A DNA stretch of 64,000 nt from Mytilinidion resinicola (GCF_010093595.1 NW_022985451.1:1143715-1207714), one strand, 5' to 3'; positions 11,159 to 23,363 are shown, numbered from the stretch's first letter. Numbers and translations are program-made. The notes: generated by a model not told the origin, from the letters alone.

Positions 11159-13353
11159 TGTGCTAGCTTTTTCCTCTTCCCAAAGTTACTTTTCAATCAC
11201 CGCGCCTTGGTTCTTTATTTCAGGTTCCATAAGAGAGTTTGGAGGACATGTGCGGTGTCTCCGTTGAGATAAGCAGCGGGGTAGTGCGCCAGCCGTGACA
11301 TCTGCAGCCATCGATCGCCTGATGGCTGCATGGAACAACCTGTTGTAACGGGCTGGGCATATGCTCGAGGCTGCGCCATCGTGCACGGATATACGGCTCG
11401 TGCGCGGGAAACTGTGTAACTTTGCACCAACGGCATAGCCCTAGCGCTCAGCCTGGTCAGCCATGTGCACGAAGGACCTCAGCGCTATGTGGCTTCGACT
11501 GCGCCCCTCCATTCGCACGAGCTGTCACGCGGAGGCAAAGAATGTAATCAGAAGTCCAAAATTGTATCAGAACGAAAGGGCCTTCTAAACGTGTGTAGAG
11601 CCACGCTACTCAGCATTGCACGTACTACGATCTCGTAGTTTTCTTTCTATACCTACTAAGTTAGCACGTGTTACAGGAACAAGCGCGCGCAATGGGGAAC
11701 ACTGTCAGGCGTGCGATGTGTTGTACAGCAGCTCGTCGATGCGCAGCCCCAGTTCCAGCCTTGCCTATCTCACTCCTCTCTCTTGCCGCCTCGGGGGAAC
11801 CGTCATATTCAGCCAACTTGTCGAGGAGGCCAGGCGTCTTTTAGAGGAGGCCAAGTAGGAGAGCGCTTCCGGGACCCAAGAAGGCCGTTTAGCAAGTGAA
11901 TAGACAAAAGTATAGGCCTCCGAGCCTTGTACCAACATGAGAATAGTCTCCGTTAAGGTCGACCAGCTCGAGAGGGACTTTGTCCTTGAACACCGCCAAA
12001 ACGACGGAGCTTGTCTAAGCATTGTGCTCTGCGTACATCCGTTTCTAGACTTCGGGGGAGGTTCGAGAAGCATACGGTCGAGCAAATACCAACCACGATG
12101 ACATTTATATTGGGAAAGGCAGGATGGACTACAGCCCACGGATGTGGACTTGAAGAATAAGAAGCCCAAGGAGGCATTCTCAGCGACTCAGGCGGCTTTG
12201 TTCATCTAGATATACGATGACAAAACGGGGGAGATTTGAGAGGTGGCTTCTCGTACTAATGAAGATCGCGATGGTTTGCACAGCCCGTGTCTATGTAAAA
12301 GTGCTTTGGAATAACAGACTTATGTATTGAGAAAGATATCGTTACTTGGCGTAGATAGAGAAGTCGCGGATATGTCCTTGTGAGAATATTCGCACACAAA
12401 AAGACTGGAGGCGAAGATCCGCGAAGGATACGAGAACCTTACCATCGTGAGAATCGTACGGGACCAGGACACGGTCTGAAGTAGCCTAGCAACCTTATAC
12501 ACCGGACGACGAGCATCCGTGCGAGTATAAGTCAGTCTAGATTTTCCGGCAGGTTTAGACGCCGAGGCGGCAGTGTTTCGGGAATCCTTTCCGAAGATAC
12601 CTGTAGACCTCCGCATAGACTTTAAATGGGCGTTCCATCGCATATTAGAGAAGGTCGTCGTCGATTCCATCATACCATGGGAAAAGCTGCCGTGTCCAAC
12701 CTTGCTTCCGCATTTACTCCTATTTTGATAACTCTTCATATTACTCTCTAACATAACTGGATTCAAGCCTATATATATAACCCTGGGAGCGATGATGTCC
12801 TTTATAACGCTCACCCGGTAGCACGCTTCTTGGGAGGATGATTTTGGAAGGGAAGAATCTAGGTCTTGCAAGGAATAAAAGACGGAACGGGACTTCGAGT
12901 CTCAGGGTGGTATTGAGGAACTAGTGACTGGGAAGTCTAGAGGCGGGCGGCCTTGTTTTTACGCTTGTAAGGAGTTCAATCGAGACACCTGAACTGGCAT
13001 ACGACAGCTTTCTCGTAGAAATGGCGCGTATTCCTGCATAGCTACACGTGCCGTACTTCTCCCACCCGTATTGACGTACAAATAAGGTAACCAAAAAGCA
13101 GATCAGAAGAAAATAAGTAAACAAAGAACTGCCAAACTCACGCCTCGCTTAGTAGTACCACGAACTTCGCCCTCTCCTATTGACACCCCAATCGGGCATT
13201 CTTTATCTTTATCCGCCACAAAGACCACGAGCCTCAACCACCACGAAGACAAGCTCAAATACCAAGGATATGGGCTCATATACTCCAAGACAACCACAGC
13301 GCCATCCAGGAAGACATCAACCCACCGCAAACAGTCCGCCTGCATCGTCCATA
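11159..13353. other. 2.2-kb gene-poor interval
   Basis: Scattered short open stretches on the minus strand (for example 11765-12177 and 12320-12871) carry no recognisable domain and change frame often. A fragment near 11900-12010 reads VVLAVFKDKVPLELVDLNG, faintly like a glutathione S-transferase N terminus, but nothing supports a gene. The last few hundred bases are promoter for the DUF3328 gene. Confidence 0.4.
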
Positions 13354-14487
13354 ATGGCCCCATACCAGCACCTCGACGACCCCTATGACTACGAATCATC
13401 CCCTACCCCGCGGAAACCCATCTTCACAGCCTGCCGCGCCTTCTCCGTCGTTTTCGCCGTCGCCGTGTTCGCCGTCATCATCTTCCAAGCGCAGATTTGG
13501 ACACTGCTGCAGAAAATTCATTTCGGGCAATGCGGAGGGGCGATAACGCACAACGTGCTCTTCCACGACCGCAAGGATCTAGGAGATGCGGGAGCGGTGG
13601 GGGATCAAGCGTGGAAAGCGCTGATGCCGCCTCCGACGGCAGATTCGCGCGAGGGGGTGATCACCGTACAGATCAACGAGACGTATACGCTTCCGTAAGT
13701 GTTGTCTTAGACTATTGGGGTAGTTTCTTGGGAGGCATTTGTAGGACTGCGCGTGCTAGTCTCCGAACCCATGAAAGAAACTCTGGATTGATGCACTTAC
13801 CCAGCAAGACTCAGAACACCGATAACCTCTCCGTGCTTCTGTTATCTTCATCTCCTCCAGCTTCAATTTAGCAGTGGACCATCCTATCTTCAGCAATGCT
13901 GACATACGACTGAATGCACAGCTACGAAGCCTCCTACACCCACGCCCTCCACTGCCTCGACGCCATGCGCAACATGTTCTTCCACGAGCCCGCTTCCGTC
14001 CTCCAAGCCAACATCAAAAAGCGTGAGCACATGGGACACTGCCTGTCTTACGTAGCACAGGTAAGCTCCCGTTCCACAATCATCCTTTTGCCTCATTTCT
14101 TCTCCTTTCTCACACATAAAATACTCTTTCTCCCTTGGCACACAGACTGTATTTTCCTACACCATCTTCTTTCTCCCCTTCCCCTTCCCCCACCCACCCA
14201 CTTCCTCCCAGCTAACACCCCTCCAGCACGTCCTCTGCTCCGCCGACGACACAATCGAGCGCGTGAAACCCCCGCGAGATTCTGCGGGCAACTACCTCCC
14301 CGAAGAAGGCGACGGGCAGAGCGCGCGGCAGGAGTTGCATACCTGCCGCGATCGATCGAAGACAGAGCAGATACTGCACGAGTTGACGCACGCAGAGCCG
14401 AGATCGCTGAAGTATCCCGAGGTGAGGAGGGAGGTTGATCGTCTCGATGAATACTATGAGGAGTGTCCGGGGTGTTTTTATAATTGA
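13354..14487 (+). CDS. UstYa-like (DUF3328) membrane-anchored oxidase family protein
   Basis: Three exons, 13354-13694, 13922-14060 and 14227-14487, introns 227 and 166 nt, 246 aa. A single membrane segment (residues about 25-47, ending in AVFAVIIFQAQIW) follows a short cytosolic tail. The two HxxHC motifs that define UstYa-type proteins are both present: HALHC in exon 2 (YTHALHCLDAMRN) and HMGHC (EHMGHCLSYVAQ). Splicing also restores the family context ETYTLPYEASYTHALHC. UstYa-like proteins act in oxidative cyclisation of fungal ribosomal peptides and in other secondary pathways; the reaction of this one cannot be inferred. No peptide precursor, prenyltransferase, peptidase or cluster regulator is visible beside it. 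An in-frame ATG at 13270 could add 28 residues. Confidence 0.85.
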
Positions 14488-14967
14488 GGTTTAGGAGGGA
14501 AGAGGGAGAGGGAGAGGGTGTTTGTTGTAAATGTTATGAATATGATTGGGAATATATACACTCATTCTCAGAAGAAACATTGATGTTGTGTGCGAGTCGC
14601 AGAAGGGAGAATCTCTATATACGCAGTCTTGAAATGTGGACCTAAGATGCAAAGGACAAGAGGAAAGAGATTGACCTCCCACATGGGAAAGCCGCTGCGA
14701 CATTATCTGCGTGTCGAACTACCAAGACACAGAAATTACTTAAGTATGGAATGCTTGGCAAAATCAACGGTGGAAAAATGTCGAACACAGACAAAATCTG
14801 CATCTTGACGTTTCTTGGACTGCCACACTATCCAAAGAGAAAAGAATCTGGGTATTGTTGCTTTCAAACCCCGTACCTCTTGGATCTCAGGTTTAGAACT
14901 ATACTTCCAAGACACATATTCAAAAGAGAAAGAAGAAAAATCTTGGTAAGTATTGTTATTTCAAACC
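14488..14967. other. Convergent spacer between DUF3328 gene and lipase
   Basis: About 480 bp of 3' flanks. A G/A-rich tract (GGGAAGAGGGAGAGGGAGAG) sits just after the DUF3328 stop. Nothing else seen. Confidence 0.5.
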
Positions 14968-17358
14968 TCAAACCTCCTGCTGGATCTCAGCCTCTAGATC
15001 GCGATCCCCCTCTCCACCACCTCCGCCAACCTGTTGCTTCCCTTTCTCACTCCACTCGCCCGCCACGGTATCTAACTGCGGCTTAACACTCTCCCTTTTC
15101 CCACGTCTTATGTAAAAGTCGGTGATTTCTTCGCAGCCCTTAGGCGTTCGACAGATTTTCCTGGCGGATTCAGGGGCGGTGCGCCATAGGACCTGTCGGA
15201 CCTCTTTGCCGACTTTCTCGATGCTGTCCATACTCCAGAGGGGATCGAGGTGTTCGTCTATCAAATATGTGAGCTTTATCGAGATGGTGGGGCCGGGTAG
15301 GTAGGGGAACTTACAGCCTTCAATGATCTTAGAATGAACAAGATCAACATGCGGCTCGCGGTTACGATCAAATCGGCGTAGAAGCCTGCGACCATCTACC
15401 AGATCGTCTGCACCACAGACCCAGAGCGCGAAGGGGGGAGTTTGCGGCCCGTACCACGCGTAGCGCGAGCGGTCTGTGTTTCGGCGGCGGAGTACGCGGT
15501 CTTTAGTTATTCGCTGCTCCGTTGTGGACTCCTTGAGGCCGGGCCTTGAGGGCCTTCCTTCTTCGTCATCCGAAGATTCATCGCTTGATTGTTCCCGCAC
15601 TTGGTCTTCTTCCTCGTCCTCGCGGTCTTCGGTTGTTTTCTCCTCTTTTGTGGCTAGGATACACTTTTGTCTCGCGAAGCATTCTCGTCCTAGCCACCAT
15701 CGCATTGACTCCGCGCTTACGTAGACAGGCGCGAATTGGAACATTCGGTCTCTTAGACCGCGCTCCCAGCGCTCGTCGGTCCAGTTGAACAAGAAGGCGA
15801 ACACTCGGTAACCCATCGCGCCGTAGAAACTCCCTGGTAACAGCGAATGCATGGTCATCATGAACGGGATGAACGCATGAATACCAAAGAATATACGAAA
15901 CATACCCGGTGATATTACACGCATGAACTTGAAGTACATCTTCCCGATCAGCGGACCTGCATACGCTGCCGGTGCCAATCCGCAAAACACGCTAATCTTC
16001 TCACCGATATCCGGACGTTGCTCTTTAGCAAGGGCAACGAGCGTTTGCGTTGTTCCTTGGCTATGGGCGACGAGGCCGAGTTTCTCGAATGCGGTTTCGG
16101 ACAAGACGCGTGAGATGAGAGCGGGGAGATCTAAACATCCCATCTGCCGAATATTCCAGGCCCACATGCGCGGATCGCTGTACTTGAGCACGTTGTGTCG
16201 TGGGTGGAATCCGCAACGATTATTGCCAAGCCAGACGTCGTAGCCGGATTTGGCGAGGAAAAAGGCGAGGCTGTCGTCGTCGTTTGTGCAATAGGCGCCG
16301 GCAGATTGGAGGAGGCCATGGATGAGGAGGATCGGGTATTTTTTATTCCCGGGCTTGTATGGAGATGATGGGGCGGCGTCATTTGGAGAGTGTGAGGGGA
16401 AGATGTCTGGAGAGTGGTGTTCGCGGTCTTTGGCGGAGTGAGTGCGCTGCTCGCGGGGGTTGTAGACGTGCCATAGTTCGATGATGAAGCCGTCTTCTGT
16501 TTGGACGTCGAAGATCTCGCAATCTAGGCCGACACGGCGGGCATAGTAGCCAACATCGCACACTATAGGGTCCTTTCCTCCTTCCAACGGGGCAAATTCC
16601 TCAGCATCCTCTGCGCTGTCACTGATGATGCTTTCGGTCACGTGGCTGTGCCTTTTCGATTTCTTCTTTTTCTTTTCCCAGGCTCTCTCAGCAAGTTTCC
16701 GCGCTTTTTTTCGCCGCTCCTCCTCTTCATAAAACGGTCGCCTTTTATCAGGGTTCCGGAATGTAATCCTGAGCCATATATGGCTCCACATTAACGGTAT
16801 GCTAGTGAAAGCGGCACCTAGTATTATGACTAGTAGGAAATTTAGAGATAGCACAGCTGACGACACTCTGAGAGCCAAGCATTGGATACGACGCAATAGC
16901 GTAGGAGGGCCATATAGCGGTAATGGAGGAAACAAGGGATTCGTTCTTGATGGTGGAGCTGCCTGTCTCAATGGGGCCTCTGGCTCTATGCTCTGCTTTG
17001 AGTCTCCTTCGCTTGGTCGTGCCCCATGGATAGATTCTCTCCCTGGACCTTCGCTATCATGAACAGGCTCTGTTTCTGACGGGTCTCGGTCCTCGATAAT
17101 ATCTTTCAGTCGGTTGAGCTTGATTGCTTCCTCCACAGGTACAGCAGGCAGCCGTCCTCCATTAGCTGTCTGGATTACGGGATCGTTTGGAGTGATGAAC
17201 TTCGCTTCAATGGCCTGAGTGGATCCTGTGCTTTCGTCTTCCTGGGATGGACTGTACAGTGCCAATCGCTCAGATTGGTGGGCGAATCCAATGGCGGCTT
17301 CGGCCTTGGTGGAAGCCTTGTCCTCAACTTTCTGTTTAACGGCTGAGAGGCTAGGCAT
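14968..17358 (-). CDS. Membrane-anchored alpha/beta-hydrolase, steryl ester/acid lipase-like
   Basis: Single-exon gene, 796 aa from the ATG at 17358. The frame is open further upstream, but only with non-ATG starts. Residues 1-150 are hydrophilic; one membrane segment lies near 167-190, followed by a Lys/Glu-rich stretch. The partial AB-hydrolase lipase domain begins near 275 (IFDVQTEDGFIIELWHVY). Family signatures include LLIHGLLQSAGAY, DVWLGNNRCG and the nucleophile elbow VAHSQGTTQ (Ser near 433). The catalytic Asp probably lies in CGADDLVDG (near 651) and His in DLVHSKIIEG (near 675). This matches the yeast Yeh/Tgl1 steryl ester hydrolases of lipid droplets and the ER. A highly acidic Glu/Asp/Ser segment (about 573-605) interrupts the domain between nucleophile and Asp. 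It diverges from PEX6 over an 800-bp shared upstream region. Confidence 0.85.
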   Translation of the reverse strand: MPSLSAVKQKVEDKASTKAEAAIGFAHQSERLALYSPSQEDESTGSTQAIEAKFITPNDPVIQTANGGRLPAVPVEEAIKLNRLKDIIEDRDPSETEPVHDSEGPGRESIHGARPSEGDSKQSIEPEAPLRQAAPPSRTNPLFPPLPLYGPPTLLRRIQCLALRVSSAVLSLNFLLVIILGAAFTSIPLMWSHIWLRITFRNPDKRRPFYEEEERRKKARKLAERAWEKKKKKSKRHSHVTESIISDSAEDAEEFAPLEGGKDPIVCDVGYYARRVGLDCEIFDVQTEDGFIIELWHVYNPREQRTHSAKDREHHSPDIFPSHSPNDAAPSSPYKPGNKKYPILLIHGLLQSAGAYCTNDDDSLAFFLAKSGYDVWLGNNRCGFHPRHNVLKYSDPRMWAWNIRQMGCLDLPALISRVLSETAFEKLGLVAHSQGTTQTLVALAKEQRPDIGEKISVFCGLAPAAYAGPLIGKMYFKFMRVISPGMFRIFFGIHAFIPFMMTMHSLLPGSFYGAMGYRVFAFLFNWTDERWERGLRDRMFQFAPVYVSAESMRWWLGRECFARQKCILATKEEKTTEDREDEEEDQVREQSSDESSDDEEGRPSRPGLKESTTEQRITKDRVLRRRNTDRSRYAWYGPQTPPFALWVCGADDLVDGRRLLRRFDRNREPHVDLVHSKIIEGCKFPYLPGPTISIKLTYLIDEHLDPLWSMDSIEKVGKEVRQVLWRTAPESARKICRTPKGCEEITDFYIRRGKRESVKPQLDTVAGEWSEKGKQQVGGGGGEGDRDLEAEIQQEV

Positions 17359-18152
17359 TGCTAGATTCCCTAGCGCAGTGAAGCTGTGGAGAAGACAGTG
17401 GAGAATACGAGGTACATGTGGAATGTCCCCCGGGATAGTAGAGAAAGACGATGACAGAAGGAAATCTCGGGAGACGCGATAATATAACGTGCCGCGACGG
17501 GCGTCTATTGTATTTGTAGTAACGACTGGGGACCGGGCACCACAAGCAAATGCGTTGGAAAGTGCGATATAGATAACAATGGTGGTGGCGCAGAGCGTTC
17601 GCCCACACCTGCCGCTATCATGCAAGTTTCTTCGTTGTGCCGCCGCTTGTGTGCAAATGATGTCAGGCTGCGGCCGGGGAGATCATCCCTGCTTTGGGTC
17701 TGACGGGTCAACCTGGGGATCGGGGACGTGGAACATATGCTTAAGTTGGTGGATATGCGAGTGATTGGAAGAATGAGGCATGGAAAGGACGGCATGCCGT
17801 TGGACCATCTCCAGAGCATATCATCAGTTCTTTCTCCATTCCGCTCTGCCAAGACTTTCCGCTATTTCCGCCAAGCCTCCACCCATTATTCCTTTTTCCA
17901 TCGGAAAGCATAGCATCCCAAACGAGATCGCATGCATAAAGAAATCACTTGAGCCTCGCTCGTATGCGACCATATGCACCAATTCTATACCCTCCCGCCC
18001 AAGCTTCTAGAGTCAGCTGCAAAGAAATAGCCTCGGTTCGCGCATATTCACATCCTTGGCGCTTGAAGCCGAACATCACTTCTATGCGCTGCTGAGCTTG
18101 TGCCTCCTCGTCCTCTGACCGCAATTGGGTCTTTACGCGTCCGTCAAATACC
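17359..18152. promoter_or_regulatory. Divergent promoter region of lipase and PEX6
   Basis: About 790 bp separate the two start codons of oppositely directed genes, so both promoters must lie here. I identify no TATA box or specific operator. Steryl-ester turnover and peroxisome assembly are both lipid-linked, so co-regulation is possible but unproven. Confidence 0.45.
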
Positions 18153-21100
18153 ATGGAGATCCAAGAGAGGCCGCTCAATCCTCGCAAGAGGCGCAGGCGG
18201 AGGAGAGCAGACCGGCCCGCCATCTCCGCCCGACTGCTGCTGGACGAGAGAATGAAGGGAGAAGTTGGAGTGCTCTCCGAGGATCTGTTTACGGATTTGT
18301 TCCCAGAAAGTAAGCAGCAGTCTGGTATGTATCGAAGCGGGTTTCCGCCTGTCTAGCAGTCTGCTAATGCGCGATCACAGCGAACGAGCAAGCTCCCGCA
18401 CCCGATCGCGTCCATCATGTAGCCATAACCCCCTGGCTTCCAAGCTCCATAGCTTCGCCGCGAAGCGCATCATGGGCCATACTGCCTGTACGAGCTGCGT
18501 TGAAGGCAGATTCCACCACGACTCGACCCCATTCGTCCCTCCAGTTCCCCGCGACATCGCTTGCCCTCCAGTCCTTCATACACACATTGCATACTTTGTC
18601 GCCCAACAAGCAACAACGAAGAGACACTCCGATTGAGATCAGGATACTAGATGTGCTTCCGGTTGGCCTCGATACTGTCTTCGTTAGCCTGGACACAGAT
18701 GCGCTGAGGAAGCTGGATGAGGTGCACGCAAAATTTGGGGGAGGCTTCGGGGTTAGACGCGCCAACGGCACCGTCAAGGGCCCCAAGGAACGGTTTCTCG
18801 AGGTCAATGGCGTATCTGGAAAAGCAAAAGCAGGCGTGGATCTTACCACACAAGAGCAGATGTGGAAAAATGCCGTCCGTGATGCCCTCAAGGAGCCTAC
18901 GGTCGTCCATACTGGAGATCTACTACCACTGCCGCTTCCGTCCCATCCTATAACACATGTTCCACCGCCCCCAGCCAAAATCACGGCATGTGAGCCCGTA
19001 TCTCAGGGATTACTTCTACCAAACACGAAAATAGTGGTCCTCCGATCCCATGGTCATTCTAAATTATCGAAAGTGATTGCGCCTGTAGCTTCTCAAATAC
19101 AGAGCGGAGTTGGAGAAGATGATGAAGATACGTCAAATGAACAATTCTATTCTGCGGCAGAGGAAAGAACTTCGTCACAAGGAGCAACCCCACCGGATGA
19201 GGAACATTCAACAACCGATAACCTAGATTCCGAGCTATCAGGCACAGATGGTGGAGATCTATCCGATGACGATGATATGATATCCCTGAGCGCCCCTATG
19301 CTACCCCCTCAGTCTTCCGGGGTCCTTTCCTCATTTTCCTCTGCAACACCCCGTCCAGGAGGATTCCATACGAATGGCATTGCCACACCTGGATCAGTCT
19401 TTTCTAGCTTTACAGCAACAACAGCACGTGGGCCGACCTCATCAAAATCAAAAGTGTTCAAAGCCCAGGGACTGGTACAACCTATATCAGATGAGCTACT
19501 CCATCCAAAGCCAGGAAGTGAGGATGACGAAGAAGCACGGGTTTTCGTTGACACCAATACCCTAGTAAAGGTGGGGTGCTTCTCTGGAGACTGGGTTAAA
19601 CTAGAAGCTGCTGCAGAGCCCCCACAACACGGACTTGGGGCCTGGGGCTTCGGCGCTTTTGGCGAAGAGCATGAGGACCCTCCGGAATGGCGGGCGGCGA
19701 GAATATTTGGCTTGCCCGAGAGCTTGTCTAAGAAGTCTCATCGGTACCCTGTCAATAGATTGACGAATCGGAGGTCAAGTTTCTCTGGCATGCTTCCATC
19801 TGCTCCAGCATCACAAGCCTACGTATCCCCTGTTCTCTTGGCCAACCTAGGAGAACCCACACATCTACGCATATCATCTCTTTCGCCCCTTCAGGTATCC
19901 CACTTGCCACGAGGTTCAATCCAGAAGCCACGTTTAACCAGTTCCTCTTTACCTCCCTCGGCAAAGGAGGTTACGTTATTGAAGCTTTCGACTCCCTTGT
20001 CTACCGATCGGTTGCTCCAATCTAGCCTTTTTGCTGCTCTAAAGGAGTACTTCGAGCAGAAGCGAAGATTAGTAAAAAGTGGTGACCTGGTGGGGATCTC
20101 CATTGACGAACGATTGGGTAAAGCCGTGTTCCAAGCGTCTGCTACCGAGGACGATGCTGGAACCGAAGATTTACTATTCAAGTCAAAACAAAAAAGCTCG
20201 CAAGACTCGTCAGCTGTCGAAGAATGGAATCCGAAGGCAGTTGCATGGTTCAAAGTTGGCAATGTCATTGCGGCCCAGTCCGAGACTTTGGACAATGATG
20301 AGATGCAGATTTGGGGCGGAGTAGTATCAGTGGATGCTGCAAGCACCAAAATGGTACAAGCAGGAAGCGAGCAGGGCAAGGTTCCTGCTACCATCAACAG
20401 CTCCTGGCAGTATTATCTAAATGCAAAACGAGCGCCTGTTTCCTCTGCGCAGGCTTCCGCACAAGCTATGGGAATAGATGACCTTCCAAAGCCCTATGTA
20501 TCTTCACTTCGACGTCGCCTAAGAGAGCTGATGTCTGCAGCTACGAGCCTACGAGCCATACATTTGGGACTCCCCCCATTGGCTATTCTGATCACTTCGA
20601 CCCAGCGAGGCATTGGGAAAGCCACTGTTGCCACACTCGCTGGCGAGGACTTGGGACTTCATACCTTTTCCATTGATGCGTTCGACATCTTGACCGAAGG
20701 CGGCGCAGGCGGAGGTGATGTCAAGACAGAAGCTTTCCTCAAAGCGAGGGCAGAACGCGCTCTCACCTGTGGTGCAGAATACACAACCCTCCTCGTCAAG
20801 CATGTCGAAGCCCTAAATGCCGACCGGATGACCACAGCTCTCAAAGAGATACTCGCAGACTCTCGAGTCCTGATAGCAACCACGACAGAAATCGATAAAG
20901 TCCCTGAAGGAATCCGCGGCCTCTTCACTCACGAACTCGAGATGTCCGCTCCCGACGAAGGCGAGCGAGAGGGGATACTTCGAGGCGTAGTTGAGAACTC
21001 TGGCATCCGTCTATCCCCCGACGTCGAGCTCTCCAGCGTCGCCATCAAGACCGCCGCCCTCGTCGCTGGCGACCTCGTCGACGTGGTCGACCGTGCTCTC

Positions 21101-22588
21101 GTGGCGAAACAAACCCGCCTTGAATCCCTCGCCGAGTCGGCCACCAAGGCGCTCTCCCTCCCCTCCTCCGTGACTGTCAAAGACATCGAGCTAGCCGGAG
21201 GCCCTGCTAGTACTAGCCTCGCGAAAGTTGACCTGGATGCTGCCGTTGACGCCGCCCGCAAGAACTTTGCCGACGCCATCGGGGCCCCCAAGATCCCCAA
21301 CGTCAGTTGGTCCGACGTCGGTGGCCTCACGCACGTCAAGGACGCGGTTATGGAAACGATCCAACTGCCTCTCGCGCGCCCAGAGCTTTTCGCCAAAGGC
21401 ATGAAGAAGCGCAGCGGCATCCTCTTCTACGGTCCCCCGGGCACTGGAAAAACACTCCTCGCGAAAGCCATCGCGACCGAGTTCTCGCTCAATTTCTTCA
21501 GTGTTAAGGGGCCTGAGCTGTTGAATATGTATATCGGCGAGTCTGAAGCGAATGTGCGGCGTGTATTTCAGAGAGCTAGGGATGCGAGACCTTGCGTTGT
21601 GTTCTTCGACGAGCTGGACTCCGTTGCACCCAAGAGAGGAAATCAAGGAGACAGTGGGGGTGTCATGGACCGTATCGTCTCCCAACTCCTCGCCGAACTC
21701 GACGGGATGAGTGATGGCGGAGAAGGTGTTTTCGTCATCGGAGCCACCAACCGCCCTGATCTCCTCGATCAAGCACTATTAAGACCTGGGCGGTTTGATA
21801 AAATGCTCTACCTAGGAGTGTCGGATACACATGACAAGCAACAAACTATCCTCGAAGCTCTGACGCGAAAGTACGTATACTTCCCTCCCCTCAATCTATT
21901 TTGGAACCCGTATACTCACGACCCGGCATCCAGGTTCACACTCCACCCCACCCTCTCCCTCCCCCGCATCGCCGCCGCCCTCCCCTTCACCTACACGGGC
22001 GCGGACATGTACGCCCTCTGCTCCGACGCCATGCTCAAAGCTATCACGCGGCAAGCGCGCGCCGTGGACGAAAAAGTAAAAGCGCACAACGCGTCTAACC
22101 CGCCGATCTCGATAGCGTATTTCTTCGACCACTTAGCTAAAGAAGAGGATATGGCTGTCATGGTCACGGAGCAGGATTTCTTGGAGGCGGAAAGGGAGCT
22201 CGTGCCGAGCGTGAGTGCGGATGAGTTGGGACATTATGATAAGGTGCGGCGGAGCTTTGAGGGCGCGGAGGAGAAGGGGAAGGGGAAGGAGGCGGGGATG
22301 GTGGTTCGGCAGCAGGTGTCGAATGCGGCTGCTAAGGGGAAGGGGAAGGGGAAGATGGGGGCGCCGCCGGCTGTGGTTGATGGGCCCGCTCAGGCAGCGG
22401 GGGATAGTGGGAGTGATGATGATTATGTCATTCGGACTGACCATCTCATCACGAACGGCTCTGCTGGTAGTGGGGACGGTAAGGGCAAAGGCAAGGGAAA
22501 AGGAAAAGGTAAGGGGAAGGGGAGTGTTGATATTGCGGAAGGCGGGTTCGGTGACGCGGCGGAGGGGGAGGAGGATTTGTATAGTTAG
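18153..22588 (+). CDS. PEX6: Pex6, peroxisomal AAA+ ATPase
   Basis: With Pex1 it forms the hetero-hexamer that pulls ubiquitinated Pex5 receptor from the peroxisomal membrane. Exons 18153-18309, 18381-21870 and 21934-22588 give 1433 aa, usual for filamentous fungi. The N terminus (KRRRRR, ISARLLLDERMKGEVGVLSEDLF) is typical. The D1 ATPase near residues 780-940 is degenerate: its P-loop position reads STQRGIGKATVA. D2 is canonical, with Walker A GPPGTGKT near 1070, Walker B CVVFFDELD near 1125 and second region of homology ATNRPDLLDQALLRPGRFD. Intron 2 interrupts D2; splicing gives EALTRKFTLHP. It is 63 nt with no stop, so unspliced RNA stays in frame. The C terminus ends in Gly-Lys repeats, which I recall as common in this family. 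Convergent with the small gene at 22639. Confidence 0.97.
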
Positions 22589-22638
22589 ACATCTAGCAAG
22601 TATTGGGAATTGTATTACTACTTAAATGGGGCGTCTTT

Positions 22639-22866
22639 CTACGGCCGCCTCGGCTTACCCTCCCCGTCTTTCTTCTTCTTCGGCATTAAGAATCTGGATG
22701 CTAGTGCTTCCATGACACTGATCCTCTTTTCCCGTTCCGGCTTCCGCCGCGCTCGCCATGCGTCCACGGTAGGTGGCTTGCCCCTCCCGCCGGCGAAGAA
22801 CCAGAGCGTTGATGGGATTCTTGCTTCGTTCTTGTTTGGTTTGTTACTGCTCTTGTCACTGGGCAT
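22639..22866 (-). CDS. Small basic conserved-looking hypothetical protein
   Basis: A 75-aa frame with ATG at 22866, ending 50 bp from the PEX6 stop. The sequence is Lys/Arg/Pro-rich with a compact hydrophobic centre (STLWFFAGGRGKPPTVDAW) and ends KKKKDGEGKPRRP. The GGRG(K/R)PPT(V/L) pattern feels like a small conserved fungal protein family, but I cannot name it and give no function. It could be a complete gene or the last exon of a gene reaching right. Its codon pattern is not obviously a shadow of another gene, as it lies beyond PEX6. Confidence 0.45.
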   Translation of the reverse strand: MPSDKSSNKPNKNEARIPSTLWFFAGGRGKPPTVDAWRARRKPEREKRISVMEALASRFLMPKKKKDGEGKPRRP

Positions 22867-23363
22867 GATTTTTTGGTTTCAAGAAGGGTGATTGAGGGAT
22901 ATGGTTAGTAGATGAGGAGATCGTTTGGACAGATTCAGGTGGAGATGGGGAGACTGGTATGAAAAGACGAGGGAAACTGTAATCAAGCGCCGTCCACGCA
23001 GACTTTACAGGGGCGGGCAAAGCTCAGGATGAGGATTTAAAGAAGGGGAAATAGGATTAGAGTAGTTACATATATAGGTGGCACGCCACGTCTCTACACC
23101 ACGTGGGCACTTATCCCTACAAACGGCAGCCTTCCGTCACAGCGTAGATAGACCACATCACCAACCACCGCCGCACCATCTCGAGCATACAGCAATATCT
23201 CCAGTGCCCAACAGACTGCTATATTATAAACTAGACGTATAACAGATTGAAAGCTAGCTTAAATCTGCTAATAAGCAACCCAAACACCCGGCCCCCCCCC
23301 CAATCTCCTCTCTACTCAACCCACCCGAAACTCTCCTACTTCAAGCTTCCTTCCCTTCGGTTT
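22867..23363. other. Spacer between small ORF and CFT1 3' end
   Basis: About 500 bp containing the 3' flank of CFT1 and the upstream flank of the small gene. A C9 homopolymer occurs near 23293. No gene seen. Confidence 0.45.

Noticed and set aside
11881..12010. GST-like fragment VVLAVFKDKVPLELVDLNG
   Set aside because: Too short, no catalytic motif, frame breaks on both sides.
12320..12871. 183-codon minus-strand frame
   Set aside because: Ser/Arg-rich, no recognisable family, surrounded by non-coding sequence.
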